A DNA stretch of 64,000 nucleotides, from positions 1 to 64,000 of the forward strand of contig CAYVAT010000007.1 of the NCBI GenBank assembly GCA_964449165.1, in the 5' to 3' direction. The notes under the pieces are model-generated. The model made no database searches. It had not been told where the DNA came from and worked only from the letters and a program-made list of their open reading frames with translations. Of the stretch, positions 33,117 through 42,417 are shown one piece after another (within the stretch, counting starts at the first letter, position 1; each line of letters opens with the position of its first letter). Source of the stretch: CAYSCW01 sp964449165 (GTDB lineage Bacteria > Acidobacteriota > Aminicenantia > Aminicenantales > Aminicenantaceae). A program made the position numbers and the translations under genes.

Positions 33117-35840
33117 GTGACTAAAAAGCATGTGTATTTTTTCGCCAAAGATCAAGCCGAAGGCAGCAAAGAAATGAAAGATGCCCTTGGCGGGAAAGGA
33201 GCCAACCTGTCCGAAATGGCCGGTATCGGATTGCCTGTCCCACCAGGTTTTACCATCTCCACTGAAGTCTGCGGTCTTTTCACTGAATCAAAAGAAAAAA
33301 TACCTGAAGAGGTAAACAAAGAAATCCTGGAAAATCTCAAAAAATTAGAAGATATCTCTGGACAAAAATTCGGGGATGAAGACAACCCCCTTCTTGTTTC
33401 TGTTCGTTCCGGAGCGAAATTTTCCATGCCTGGGATGATGGATACAGTCTTAAACCTAGGCCTAAATGACAAGACTGTGGAGGGATTAGCTCGAAAGAGT
33501 GGAGACAGACGGTTTTCCCTCGATTGCTATCGGAGACTTCTTCATATGTTTGGAGATGTGGTGATGGGAGTTCCCAAGAAGAAATTCGAGGAGATTCTCA
33601 AGAAAAAAAAGGAAAAAGAGGGAGTCAATTTTGATCATCAGCTTCCAGAGAAAGCCCTGGAAGAGCTTATCTCAGGGTATAAAGAACTGATCAAAAAGGA
33701 GACCAGGAAGGATTTTCCCCAGGATCCGAAGGAGCAGTTGTACATGGCCATTTCTGCGGTTTTCAAGTCGTGGAATAATCCGCGGGCTATCACCTACCGT
33801 CAGTTGAACCGCATCCCTGAGGATTTGGGCACTGCGGTAAACGTCCAGCTCATGGTGTTTGGAAATATCGGACAGAAATCAGCAACCGGTGTTGGATTTA
33901 CCCGAAATCCCGCTTCAGGAGTGAATGAGCTCTACGGAGAATATCTGCTCAATGCTCAAGGAGAAGATGTGGTGGCAGGGATAAGAACTCCATCTCCACT
34001 CGCAAACCTGAAAAAAGATATGCCCGAGGTTTATGACGAGTTAAAAGAAATAACTGATCAGTTGGAGAAGCATTACCATGACATCCAAGACTTTGAATTT
34101 ACCGTGCAAGAGGAAAAGCTTTACATGCTCCAGACAAGAAGTGGCAAGAGGACAGGACAGGCCGCCGTAAAGATTGCAGTGGATATGGTTGATGAGGGCT
34201 TGATCGACGAGGAAAATGCCCTGATGATGGTTGAGCCCGATGCCCTTAACCAGCTCCTTCATCCCGTTTTTGACTCAGAGGAAAAGCTGAAGCATGAAAT
34301 CCTTGCCAAAGGTCTTGCTGCTTCTCCAGGAGCTGCTGCGGGTCAGGTTGTCTTTTCAGCCGATGATGCAGTGAATTGGAAAGAGAAGGGTCAGAGAGTG
34401 ATTCTGGTTCGGGAAGAAACCTCACCCGATGACATTCACGGAATGAACGCATCCCAAGGAATCCTCACTGCCACTGGTGGCATGACCAGCCATGCAGCTG
34501 TGGTGGGACGCCAGATGGGAAAGCCTTGTGTTGTTGGCTGTGATAAGATAAGGCTGAATGAGGAAGAGGGTTTTTTTCAAGTGGGAAGGCAAAAAGTTAA
34601 CGAAGGGGATTGGATTTCCATGGATGGAATCACAGGAGAAGTGCTTCTTGGCGAGATAAAGACCCAACCTTCTGAAATCATCCAGGTTATCAGAAAGCAA
34701 TTAAAACCGGAAGCATCCCAAATCTACCAGTATTTTACAAAATTCCTTTCTTGGGCAGATGAAGTAAGAAGAATGGGAGTCCGCGCCAACTCAGACACGC
34801 CTGAAGATGCACGGACAGCATTTGCCTTCGGAGCAGAAGGCATCGGCCTGGCTCGGACAGAACATATGTTTTTCAAAAAAGAAAGACTTCCCTTTATCAA
34901 AGAGATGATACTCTCTGAGACCGAAGAGGAAAGGCGAAAATTCCTGACAAAGCTCCTACCTTTCCAGAGAAAAGACTTTTACCATCTCTTCGTAGAGATG
35001 AAAGGACTTCCAGTGACTATCCGCACACTCGATCCTCCCCTTCATGAATTCCTGCCCCGGAAGGAAGACTTGATGGTTGAACTGACGGAGCTAAGAGCCC
35101 ACGGAGACAATGATAAGAAGAAAATACAGGAACTGGAAAATCTACTCGATCGGGTTAAAGCACTCTCAGAGTTCAATCCCATGCTGGGACACAGAGGCTG
35201 CCGATTGGGTATAACCTTTCCCGAAATCATCGAGATGCAGGCCCGGGCTATATTCGAGGCAGCCTGTCAGTTGGTTAAAGAAGACAAGAAACTCAACCTC
35301 GAGATTATGGTTCCGCTGGTTGGGGCTGTGGAAGAGCTTTCCAATCAAAAGAAGATCATCATCGAGGTAGCTGAAGAACTTATGGCAAAATACGGGGTGG
35401 AATTCAGATATTCGGTGGGAACAATGATCGAGATCCCCAGAGCTGCCATCACAGCCGAAGAAATTGCCCGGGAAGCAGAATTCTTCTCTTTTGGAACCAA
35501 TGACCTGACTCAGACTACCTATGGAATATCTCGCGATGACGGAGTCAGCTTTATCAACCACTATCTGACCCACGGCATCTGGAAACAAGATCCCTTTTTA
35601 ACCGTGGATGAGGAAGGCGTAGGTGAACTGATGAGATGGGCCGTTGAGAAAGGTCGTAAGACGAGACCAGATTTAAAAGTCGGAATATGTGGAGTTCATG
35701 GAGGAGATCCGAGTTCAATCTTCTTCTGCCATAAAATAGGCCTCAATTATGTCAGTTGTTCTGCCTACCAGATTCCCATAGCCCGCCTGGCGGCGGCTCA
35801 GATCACCCTTAAGGAAAAGAAAAAGGCACCTATTTCTTGA
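33117..35840 (+). CDS. ppdK: Pyruvate, phosphate dikinase
   Basis: PPDK interconverts pyruvate + ATP + Pi and PEP + AMP + PPi. The 907-residue protein has the N-terminal ATP-grasp part (VYFFAKDQAEGSKEMKDALG, GGKGANLSEMAG), the phosphohistidine domain with TGGMTSHAAVVGRQMGKPCV (catalytic His in TSHAA) and the C-terminal PEP/pyruvate barrel, with GIGLARTEHMFF and FNPMLGHRGCRLG. The GTG at 33117 is chosen because AAAGGAG is seven bases upstream and the family begins a few residues before VYFF. The 3' end overlaps the convergent proline dehydrogenase gene by 11 bp. In a fermentative or syntrophic organism it would serve glycolysis with PPi or gluconeogenesis. Confidence 0.95.
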   Translation: MTKKHVYFFAKDQAEGSKEMKDALGGKGANLSEMAGIGLPVPPGFTISTEVCGLFTESKEKIPEEVNKEILENLKKLEDISGQKFGDEDNPLLVSVRSGAKFSMPGMMDTVLNLGLNDKTVEGLARKSGDRRFSLDCYRRLLHMFGDVVMGVPKKKFEEILKKKKEKEGVNFDHQLPEKALEELISGYKELIKKETRKDFPQDPKEQLYMAISAVFKSWNNPRAITYRQLNRIPEDLGTAVNVQLMVFGNIGQKSATGVGFTRNPASGVNELYGEYLLNAQGEDVVAGIRTPSPLANLKKDMPEVYDELKEITDQLEKHYHDIQDFEFTVQEEKLYMLQTRSGKRTGQAAVKIAVDMVDEGLIDEENALMMVEPDALNQLLHPVFDSEEKLKHEILAKGLAASPGAAAGQVVFSADDAVNWKEKGQRVILVREETSPDDIHGMNASQGILTATGGMTSHAAVVGRQMGKPCVVGCDKIRLNEEEGFFQVGRQKVNEGDWISMDGITGEVLLGEIKTQPSEIIQVIRKQLKPEASQIYQYFTKFLSWADEVRRMGVRANSDTPEDARTAFAFGAEGIGLARTEHMFFKKERLPFIKEMILSETEEERRKFLTKLLPFQRKDFYHLFVEMKGLPVTIRTLDPPLHEFLPRKEDLMVELTELRAHGDNDKKKIQELENLLDRVKALSEFNPMLGHRGCRLGITFPEIIEMQARAIFEAACQLVKEDKKLNLEIMVPLVGAVEELSNQKKIIIEVAEELMAKYGVEFRYSVGTMIEIPRAAITAEEIAREAEFFSFGTNDLTQTTYGISRDDGVSFINHYLTHGIWKQDPFLTVDEEGVGELMRWAVEKGRKTRPDLKVGICGVHGGDPSSIFFCHKIGLNYVSCSAYQIPIARLAAAQITLKEKKKAPIS

Positions 35841-36678
35841 ACAGGTTCTTGAGCACAAAAAAGACATTCTCCTTACGTTCCCTTAACCTTCTGTAGAAGT
35901 AAGGGAGCCAATGGGTGCCAAAAGGAACATAGATCCTTACATTGTATCCTTCTTCAGCCAATCGCTGTTGAGTTTTAGTCCTGATGCCATAAAGTAGTTG
36001 GAATTCGAAATCTTCTTTAGATATTCCCCGCTCAGCCACATACTCCTTTGTAGCCTGGATGAGCTTATCATCGTGGGTGCCAATTGCAGGATAAATGCCA
36101 TTTTCAAGGAGCATCTTGGTTAACTTCATGAAATTTTTGCGGATATCTTTCATTTTTTTTATGGCTATTTCTTTTGGTTCTTTGTAGGCTCCCTTACATA
36201 TTCTCACCTTTGCCTTAATCCGATTGAGATCTTGGATGTCTTTCTCAGAGCGGTAAAGATAAGCCTGAATGGCCATACCCACATTGTCGTATTTTTCCCG
36301 TATTCGATAAAAAATATCCAATGTTCTTTGGGTATAAGGTGATCCCTCTATGTCAAAGCGGACAAAATTGTTATACTTTTTGGCATGTCTTACTATTTTA
36401 TCCATATTCTGGTAACAGTACTCATCATTGATATCCAGTCCCATCTGTGTCAGTTTTAAGGAAACATGAGATTTGACATCTGCCTGGTGAATAGCATCCA
36501 GAAGATCGAGGTAGTCATGAACGGCTTTCTCTGAATCCTCCTTGACTTCAACACTTTCCCCCAGAACATCGAGAGTGGCAAAAATCCCTCTTTGATTAAG
36601 CTTCTTAACAGCTTTTAAAGCTTCATCGGTGGTTTCACCGGCCACAAAGCTTTTAGCCAAACGGGTTAATAATTTCAT
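35830..36678 (-). CDS. Proline dehydrogenase (PutA/ProDH catalytic domain)
   Basis: This FAD-dependent beta/alpha-barrel oxidises proline to pyrroline-5-carboxylate and passes electrons to quinone. The 282-residue monofunctional length matches bacterial ProDH (PutB type). Motifs are VSLKLTQMGL, FVRFDIEGSPYTQRTLDIF, MAIQAYLYRS, VRICKGAYKEP and the C-terminal substrate-binding signature YVPFGTHWLPYFYRRLRER. The P5C dehydrogenase partner is not in the window. A probable own promoter lies at 36714-36742. Confidence 0.92.
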   Translation of the reverse strand: MKLLTRLAKSFVAGETTDEALKAVKKLNQRGIFATLDVLGESVEVKEDSEKAVHDYLDLLDAIHQADVKSHVSLKLTQMGLDINDEYCYQNMDKIVRHAKKYNNFVRFDIEGSPYTQRTLDIFYRIREKYDNVGMAIQAYLYRSEKDIQDLNRIKAKVRICKGAYKEPKEIAIKKMKDIRKNFMKLTKMLLENGIYPAIGTHDDKLIQATKEYVAERGISKEDFEFQLLYGIRTKTQQRLAEEGYNVRIYVPFGTHWLPYFYRRLRERKENVFFVLKNLFKK

Positions 36679-36713
36679 TATGACATCTCCTATCCATGAT
36701 CCAGATAACTTTC

Positions 36714-36742
36714 ATAATAATCATATGAATTTTTTTTGCCAA
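36714..36742 (-). promoter_or_regulatory. Promoter of proline dehydrogenase
   Basis: The minus strand reads TTGGCA (36742-36737), a 17-bp spacer starting with an A7 run, and TATTAT (36719-36714). Both boxes match 5/6. It sits at the end of the upstream MauE-like gene. Confidence 0.45.
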
Positions 36743-36743
36743 T

Positions 36744-37184
36744 TCAAGTTTTTCTTGTTAAGCCCTTCCTTCCCTCTGCTTTCTTCTGGAAAAAAATATT
36801 AAGGGAAAAAAAGAGCAAAATCCCATCGGTCAAGAGCAATTTATAATCCACTCTCTGGCTGAAACGTCCGAAACACCCGCAATCGATGTCGATCCCTCTG
36901 ACTATCGTGGAACCGATTAAAATCAAGAAACCAACCAGAAAAAAAGAAAGGAGAAGAGAGCTGGAGCGACGCAGTAGACCCAGTACTAAGAAGGCACCAC
37001 AGATAACCTCCGTCCATGGCAGGACTAAAGCCAACATAAAAGACATCCAATGGGGAAACACTCTGTAATTGGCAATGGCTTGAGCAAATCCCAAAGGATC
37101 AAAGATCTTAAGAAGGCCAGCCCAGACGAAGATACCTCCTACCATTAGACGAAAGACAAAGTGGAGATATCTGTTTTTAATCAT
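36744..37184 (-). CDS. MauE/DoxX-like membrane protein
   Basis: The 146-residue protein has four hydrophobic helices (about 8-25, 45-66, 72-93, 115-130). Features are GGIFVWAGLLKIFDPLGFAQ at the N-terminus, WTEVICGAFLVLGL, and DIDCGCFGRFS, the paired-cysteine loop of MauE/DoxX-like proteins thought to support disulfide or thiol chemistry at the membrane. It overlaps the rhodanese gene by 8 bp, so the two are likely one unit. Confidence 0.78.
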   Translation of the reverse strand: MIKNRYLHFVFRLMVGGIFVWAGLLKIFDPLGFAQAIANYRVFPHWMSFMLALVLPWTEVICGAFLVLGLLRRSSSLLLSFFLVGFLILIGSTIVRGIDIDCGCFGRFSQRVDYKLLLTDGILLFFSLNIFFQKKAEGRKGLTRKT

Positions 37185-37659
37185 TCTCCGCGCTTCGAGG
37201 AAGTCCGGCTTTGATCCATTCTGTCCAGCCTCCGAAAAAAACTCTTATGGAGGTAAAATGATGTTGATGGAGAATCTTGGCCAGCTCCACACTCGACTGG
37301 CACGCGTCTCCATCACAATAGACCACTAGCGTCTGACCTTGGGGAAAAGAATGTTGTGCTATAAGATCTTTCTTTTTTTGCTCTTCAAAAGGGATGTTCA
37401 GAGCACCCAAGATATGGCCCTTCCTGTAATCCTCCTCTGGACGGCTGTCGATAAAAATGGCCTCACCCTGGGAAAATAGCTCTTCTGCCTCTGCCAGGGT
37501 AATAAAAGCAATGCTTGGATATTCCACGGAAGAGAAGAAGCTTTCCCTGAACTCTTCTTGAACATACCGTTTGATTAAAGTGTAGTTGACTCCCAAACCT
37601 AGCAAAGTGCTGATAACGACTATGAACAGAAGCTCTTTCCAAATTCTTCTGGAGAGCAT
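37177..37659 (-). CDS. Membrane-anchored rhodanese-like protein
   Basis: The 160-residue protein has an N-terminal signal anchor (LLFIVVISTLLGLGVNYTLI, about 10-29) and a rhodanese domain (about 50-150). The domain shows IDSRPEEDYRKGHILGALNI (CH2A) and the active-site loop VVYCDGDACQSSVELAKIL, with the catalytic Cys in the middle of CDGDAC, followed by FFGGWTEW. It would transfer sulfane sulfur or act in thiol redox chemistry outside the cytoplasm with the MauE-like partner. The loop lacks the Arg/Lys usual in thiosulfate sulfurtransferases. Confidence 0.82.
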   Translation of the reverse strand: MLSRRIWKELLFIVVISTLLGLGVNYTLIKRYVQEEFRESFFSSVEYPSIAFITLAEAEELFSQGEAIFIDSRPEEDYRKGHILGALNIPFEEQKKKDLIAQHSFPQGQTLVVYCDGDACQSSVELAKILHQHHFTSIRVFFGGWTEWIKAGLPRSAEND

Positions 37660-37669
37660 CTCTTTTCTG

Positions 37670-38875
37670 TTAATTGGATTCGGGAAAAAGAGTCAGATAT
37701 TTCTGGAGGCCGGCCTTGAACACCTCTATGGCTCTTTTCAAATCCTCCTCTTTGAGCACATAAGCTATTCTCACCTCATCCTGCCCTTTATCTGGAGAAG
37801 AATAAAAACCCCGGGCGGGAGCGACCATAACCGTTTCTTTATCCAGATGAAAATCGGTCAGCATCCAAGCGGCAAAATGCTCACAATCTTCTATGGGGAG
37901 CCTGACAATGATATAAAAAGCTCCCTGTGGCTTATGAATCACAATGCCAGGGATATCCTTTAAGCCTTCATATAAAATATCCCTTCTCTTCCGATATTCT
38001 TCCCTCACCTCACCAAAATAATCCTTGGACATAAGATAAGCAGCCAGAGCAGCCTCCTGTTCGATAGAGGGAGGACAGAGCCGGGCTTGAGCAAACTTCA
38101 AGAGTGCCTGGTAGACATCATTGTTCAGGGTGATGACCGTCCCGATGCGCGCACCGCAGCAACTGAATCTTTTGGAAATACTATCCACCACGATGACTCT
38201 ATCCTTAATCTCTTCAAACTCCAAGACACTCTTGTGCCTTTGTCCATCATAAACAAACTCTTTATAGACTTCATCGCCAATGAGGAAAAGATCGTGCTTC
38301 TTGACCAGATCGACTACCCGTTCCATTTCTTCCTCCCCATAGACGGTTCCTGTGGGATTGTTGGGGGAACAGAGAAGGATAGCACGAGTCATCCTGTTTA
38401 TCCTCCCTTCTATTTCTTTTTGAGGAGGAAGGCGGAACCCGTTTTCTACGCTCAAGGTAAGGGGAGAAATCTTCACGTCGGCGAAGGATGCGTAGCCGTT
38501 ATAGTTGGTATAGAAAGGTTCAGGGATGATAATCTCTTCTCCAGGGTCAGCCACCACACTGAAAGAAAAATGGATGGCTTCAGAACCGCCGATGGTGATG
38601 ATCACATTCTCTGCGGCGATGGGGATTCGATAAAAATTAAAATACTGAGCGATGGCTTCTCTCAACTCCAGAAATCCCTGAGCCGGCCCGTAGCTGAGAA
38701 CCTCCTCATCATAGCCTCTGATAGCCTCCAAAACCGGCTGCGGTGTAGGGATATCGGGTTGTCCGATATTCAGATGATAAATATGAATACCCCTTTCCCT
38801 AGCTTTGTCGGCATAAGGCTTCAACTTTCTTATTGGGGAAGGCTGGATATCCTGACCCCTTTTGGAAATATTCAT
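37670..38875 (-). CDS. Pyridoxal-phosphate aminotransferase, class I/II
   Basis: This 401-residue fold-type I aminotransferase resembles aspartate/aromatic aminotransferase-like proteins. It has IYHLNIGQPDIPTPQPVLEA (N-terminal substrate region), YGPAQGFLELREAIA, ILLCSPNNPTGTVYGEEEM (PLP binding), GDEVYKEFVYDG (PLP pyridine-N Asp, Tyr) and VDSISKRFSCCGARIG (Schiff-base Lys in SISK). The substrate is not determined. The 3' end lies 10 bp before the rhodanese start. Confidence 0.88.
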   Translation of the reverse strand: MNISKRGQDIQPSPIRKLKPYADKARERGIHIYHLNIGQPDIPTPQPVLEAIRGYDEEVLSYGPAQGFLELREAIAQYFNFYRIPIAAENVIITIGGSEAIHFSFSVVADPGEEIIIPEPFYTNYNGYASFADVKISPLTLSVENGFRLPPQKEIEGRINRMTRAILLCSPNNPTGTVYGEEEMERVVDLVKKHDLFLIGDEVYKEFVYDGQRHKSVLEFEEIKDRVIVVDSISKRFSCCGARIGTVITLNNDVYQALLKFAQARLCPPSIEQEAALAAYLMSKDYFGEVREEYRKRRDILYEGLKDIPGIVIHKPQGAFYIIVRLPIEDCEHFAAWMLTDFHLDKETVMVAPARGFYSSPDKGQDEVRIAYVLKEEDLKRAIEVFKAGLQKYLTLFPESN

Positions 38876-39070
38876 TTATGATTCCCTCCTGTAGGATTAT
38901 GATTTTTATACCTGAATTATTCATGAAAATCAGCGAACACATAGCCAATCCGAGAAGTTCGGCACATATCCCTGATTTCCTCTGATTATTAACAGAAACA
39001 AAAGCTCCTTGTCAAAGTTTTTATTGCTATCCAGATGAGATTCTGTTATTTTTTTGTTTAAAAAAGCCTC

Positions 39071-39868
39071 ATGATTAAAGACCCTCAGGCGAGGATCATC
39101 CACAAAGAATGCTGGAAAGATTATTACCTCCTCTCTTTGGAATCTTCAATTATCGCCTCTGAAGCCCATCCTGGTCAATTCGTGATGGTCCGGATAGAGA
39201 CCTCCTCTCATCCTCTCCTGCGACGCCCTTTCAGCATCCACTGGAAAAACAAAGAAAGGATCGAGATTTTCTTCCAGCGAACAGGATTGGGGACCTCTCT
39301 TCTCAGCCAAAAAGAAACAAATGAGACACTGGATATCATAGGCCCTCTGGGAAGAGGATTCACCATTAGTGAAAAAGTCCAAGGAAAAGAGATAGTGGCC
39401 ATTGGGGGCGGGAGAGGAATCGCTCCACTCTACTTTTTAGCCCACGTCCTCCGCACCCGAGGCGCCTCTGTGAAAATCTTCTATGGAGGAAAGACGCTTG
39501 AAGACCTCCCCATAAGAGACAGAATCAAAAAGAGCGGATATGATCTATTCTGTTCCACCGATGACGGCTCCTTCGGATACAGGGGTTTGGTCAGTGATTT
39601 TTTTGCCCGCGAAATCAAGAAGCTGAATCCCTCTTTTTTGTTTTCCTGCGGACCAGAGCCGATGATGGAAAAGATCGCCCATATCGCTCAAAAGCACCAA
39701 ATTCCCGCTGAATTTTCTCTGGAATCCATCATGGGTTGTGGATTCGGTGCCTGCTGGGGATGCGTGAGGAGGATGAAGAGAAAGGATGGCGATGTCTGGC
39801 TCAAAGTTTGTGAAGAAGGGCCTGTTTTTCCTGCAGATGAAATCATCTGGAAAAGCGAGAGAGAATGA
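39071..39868 (+). CDS. pyrK: Dihydroorotate dehydrogenase electron-transfer subunit PyrK
   Basis: PyrK passes electrons from dihydroorotate via FAD and a [2Fe-2S] cluster to NAD+ in the class 1B enzyme. In 265 residues there is an FAD-binding barrel (HPGQFVMVRI, HPLLRRPFSIHW), an NAD-binding domain (VAIGGGRGIAPLYFLA) and the C-terminal cluster ligands in MGCGFGACWGCVRRM plus a later Cys in VCEEGPVF. Its TGA overlaps the pyrD ATG (ATGA). Confidence 0.93.
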   Translation: MIKDPQARIIHKECWKDYYLLSLESSIIASEAHPGQFVMVRIETSSHPLLRRPFSIHWKNKERIEIFFQRTGLGTSLLSQKETNETLDIIGPLGRGFTISEKVQGKEIVAIGGGRGIAPLYFLAHVLRTRGASVKIFYGGKTLEDLPIRDRIKKSGYDLFCSTDDGSFGYRGLVSDFFAREIKKLNPSFLFSCGPEPMMEKIAHIAQKHQIPAEFSLESIMGCGFGACWGCVRRMKRKDGDVWLKVCEEGPVFPADEIIWKSERE

Positions 39869-40782
39869 TGGATTTAACCGTTGACTTAGGCTTCATGAAA
39901 CTTAAAAATCCTGTCATCGCTGCCAGCGGAACCTTCGGCTACGGGATTGAATTTTCACCTTTTATCGATTTGAACAGGTTGGGCGGAATCGTGGTCAAAG
40001 GCCTTTATTTCTCCCCTAGAGAGGGAAATCCTCCTCCACGTCTTGTGGAAACCAGAAGCGGGCTGATCAACTCCATCGGACTCCAAGGGATTGGAGTGCG
40101 AAGATTCACAGAGGAAATCCTTCCTCAACTTCGCAGGTATGAGACAGCCATCATCGTCAATATCTGCGGTCAAAAAGAGGAAGAATATGCTTCTATGGTC
40201 GATTTCTTGGACAAGAGTGAAGGTATTTCAGCCTATGAACTCAACATATCCTGTCCCAATGTGGAGAAAGACGGACAATGTCCCGCTTTAAATCCAAAAG
40301 CTACTCACTCCCTAGTCAGCCTGGTTAAGAGAGCATGTTCTCGACCTATCATCACCAAGCTTTCTCCCAATGTGACAGACATCGTGGAGATTGCCCTTAG
40401 TGCTCAAGAGGCAGGATCGGATGCGCTCTCTCTTGTCAACACTTTTCTGGCCATGGCCATCGATCCCGAGACAAGGACACCGCGCCTGGCCAATATCTTC
40501 GGTGGGTTGAGCGGTCCGGCCATAAAGCCTATAGCACTGAGGATGGTCTATCAGGTGGCCCAGAGCACCAGCATTCCAGTTATCGGCATAGGAGGAATTC
40601 TCTCTGGTGATGATGCTCTGGAGTACTTGATCGCAGGGGCAAAGGCCATAGAGGTGGGAACAGCCAATTTCGTCGATCCTGAGGCGACAGTGAAAATAGT
40701 CGATGAACTCAGTGAATACTGTCAAGCCCATGATATAGGAAGGATTGAAGAACTTATCGGGACTCTAAAGGTGAGTCTGTAA
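39865..40782 (+). CDS. pyrD: Dihydroorotate dehydrogenase catalytic subunit, class 1B
   Basis: This FMN barrel enzyme oxidises dihydroorotate to orotate. The 305-residue protein begins VDLGFMKLKNPVIAASGTFG and has the catalytic-Cys loop ELNISCPNVEKDG (class 1B uses Cys, not Ser), TKLSPNVTDI, and VIGIGGILSGDDALEYLIAG. It is translationally coupled to pyrK. Confidence 0.96.
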   Translation: MMDLTVDLGFMKLKNPVIAASGTFGYGIEFSPFIDLNRLGGIVVKGLYFSPREGNPPPRLVETRSGLINSIGLQGIGVRRFTEEILPQLRRYETAIIVNICGQKEEEYASMVDFLDKSEGISAYELNISCPNVEKDGQCPALNPKATHSLVSLVKRACSRPIITKLSPNVTDIVEIALSAQEAGSDALSLVNTFLAMAIDPETRTPRLANIFGGLSGPAIKPIALRMVYQVAQSTSIPVIGIGGILSGDDALEYLIAGAKAIEVGTANFVDPEATVKIVDELSEYCQAHDIGRIEELIGTLKVSL

Positions 40783-40839
40783 TTTGGATCGAAGAATGTA
40801 AATCACTTACCACAGATATTATAAATATGGTGAAAAACC

Positions 40840-41586
40840 ATGGAAAAGAAAACAGATTTGGCCAAGAGAATTATTGTGGCCCTCGATGTGGGCACAAGAG
40901 AAGAAGCTCTTAAACTAGTCAATCAGCTCCAGGGAGCGAATATCTTCAAAGTCGGCTTGAGGCTTTTCATTGCCGAAGGCCCTTCCCTTCTTCAAGAAAT
41001 CAGAAGGCTGGGAAAAAAAGTCTTCCTCGACCTTAAACTTCATGATATTCCCAACACCGTCGCTCAAGCCGTGAGGATGGGTATCAAGCATGGGGCTCAC
41101 ATGATTACTCTTCACAGTTCAGGAGGAGTGGTGATGATGGCCAGAGCTGTGGAGGCAGCAAGAGAAAGCAAAGAAGGAGCCAGGCCTGTTCTCCTGGCTG
41201 TCACCATATTGACTAGTCTTAAGGATGAGGACCTGGATAAAATCGGGATGAAAGCATCTTCGGCTGAACAGGTCCTTCGGCTGGCCACGCTCGCCAAGGA
41301 GACAGGAATGAACGGAGTGGTCTGTTCTCCTCAAGAAATAGAACTTATCAGAAGGGAATTCGGTAAAGAATTCCTTGTGGTGACTCCCGGGATTCGGCCC
41401 TTATGGGCACTCTCTCAAGATCAGAAAAGGATCATGACTCCCCGACTGGCCATGGAAAAAGGAGCAGACTATCTAGTCATAGGCCGGCCCATCATAGAGG
41501 CTTTTTCCCCTACAGAAGCTTTCTTGAAAATTTGCGCGGAGTTAAATGGCCTGGTAGACTCCTCCCACTGCAAAAATCGCACCTAG
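40840..41586 (+). CDS. pyrF: Orotidine-5'-phosphate decarboxylase
   Basis: OMP decarboxylase makes UMP without a cofactor. The 248-residue protein has the start IIVALDVGTREEALKLVNQL, the catalytic KVFLDLKLHDIPNTV (D-x-K-x2-D), GVVCSPQEI, and the C-terminal TPGIRPLWALSQDQKR phosphate site. It follows pyrD by 57 bp. The last 45 bp overlap the tail of the convergent Yip1 gene. Confidence 0.95.
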   Translation: MEKKTDLAKRIIVALDVGTREEALKLVNQLQGANIFKVGLRLFIAEGPSLLQEIRRLGKKVFLDLKLHDIPNTVAQAVRMGIKHGAHMITLHSSGGVVMMARAVEAARESKEGARPVLLAVTILTSLKDEDLDKIGMKASSAEQVLRLATLAKETGMNGVVCSPQEIELIRREFGKEFLVVTPGIRPLWALSQDQKRIMTPRLAMEKGADYLVIGRPIIEAFSPTEAFLKICAELNGLVDSSHCKNRT

Positions 41587-42138
41587 AATAATCCCCACGA
41601 TAACCATCAGCACGAAAATGACAATGATGGATACCACAAGGTAGCCAATCACTTTTTCCTTGGGTGTATCCATAAGAGGAGTCGCAAATCCTTGATAAAG
41701 GATGAAGATACCATACAGACTGGCTATAATAACTAAAACCCCCAGATAAGGAATGATATAAAGAACTCCAGCCACCCATGAGGGAGTCAAACTGTATACA
41801 GCCAGTTTCATGGCATTTGGCATGTTTTGGGTAGAGGAGAAAGTCGGTGCTAAAGCGTTAATAACTATGCCAAAAACATAGACAGAAACCAAGGTAAAAA
41901 CATACAACAAAAGAGCATAGAGCAAGCCTTTCCCCATTCCATATCGATACCATCCGATAAAGGGAACCCTGCGTCCCACGAGGGATAATGCTATAAATTG
42001 GGCTACAGCAGGAATAGCAGCCAGGAGCATCGCATAAGATGTAAAAAGCTGATTCACCGAAATCGTTTCTTCCTTAATCTTGACCCATTCTTCTTTGGGT
42101 TTTAACAATATTCCCTGAACTCGAGAAACGATATCCAT
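41542..42138 (-). CDS. Yip1-family integral membrane protein
   Basis: This 198-residue Yip1 domain protein has the usual N-terminal amphipathic segment (VQGILLKPKEEWVKIKEET) and five hydrophobic helices, the last (VIGYLVVSIIVIFVLMVIVG) near the C-terminus. The ATG at 42138 is preferred to 42144 because AGGAGG directly abuts 42144 but sits six bases from 42138. It has a strong promoter at 42168-42196. The 3' end overlaps pyrF by 45 bp. Biochemical role unknown. Confidence 0.78.
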   Translation of the reverse strand: MDIVSRVQGILLKPKEEWVKIKEETISVNQLFTSYAMLLAAIPAVAQFIALSLVGRRVPFIGWYRYGMGKGLLYALLLYVFTLVSVYVFGIVINALAPTFSSTQNMPNAMKLAVYSLTPSWVAGVLYIIPYLGVLVIIASLYGIFILYQGFATPLMDTPKEKVIGYLVVSIIVIFVLMVIVGIILGAIFAVGGVYQAI

Positions 42139-42167
42139 ATCCATCCTCCTTGTGCAAATTTTCCAAA

Positions 42168-42196
42168 ACTATATACTTTTTACTTTTCCATGTCAA
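42168..42196 (-). promoter_or_regulatory. Strong sigma-70 promoter of the Yip1 gene
   Basis: The minus strand reads TTGACA (42196-42191), a 17-bp spacer and TATAGT (42173-42168), 6/6 and 5/6 matches. The start is predicted near 42161, about 23 nt before the ATG. Confidence 0.65.
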
Positions 42197-42214
42197 ATAA
42201 AAAACAGGGAGGGA

Positions 42215-42290
42215 TGGAGGCGCGGGTCGGATTCGAACCGACGAATCGAGGTTTTGCAGACCTCTCCCTTAGCCACTTGGGTACCGCGCC
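42215..42290 (-). tRNA. tRNA-Cys (anticodon GCA)
   Basis: On the minus strand the acceptor stem GGCGCGG pairs with CCGCGCC, the anticodon loop is CTGCAAA (anticodon GCA), and the T-loop is TTCGAAT. The discriminator is U, and CCA is encoded. The cloverleaf is complete at 76 nt including CCA. Confidence 0.95.
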
Positions 42291-42318
42291 TCTACGGGCA
42301 TGACGATCTAATAAAGCC

Positions 42319-42393
42319 TGGAGCGGACGATGGGATTTGAACCCACGACCTTCTGCTTGGCAAGCAGACGTTCTACCCCTGAACTACGCCCGC
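42319..42393 (-). tRNA. tRNA-Gly (anticodon GCC)
   Basis: On the minus strand the acceptor GCGGGCG pairs with CGTCCGC with one G-U, the D-stem is GTTC/GAAC, the anticodon stem-loop is TCTGC-TTGCCAA-GCAGA (anticodon GCC), and the T-loop is TTCAAAT. U discriminator, encoded CCA. It is upstream of tRNA-Cys by 28 bp, so the two are probably one transcript. Confidence 0.95.
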
Positions 42394-42417
42394 TCTCTCT
42401 ACAAAATATCCTGCTTT

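Noticed and set aside
38087..38881. 264-residue open frame on the plus strand
   Set aside because: Fully antisense to the aminotransferase, which has complete catalytic motifs.
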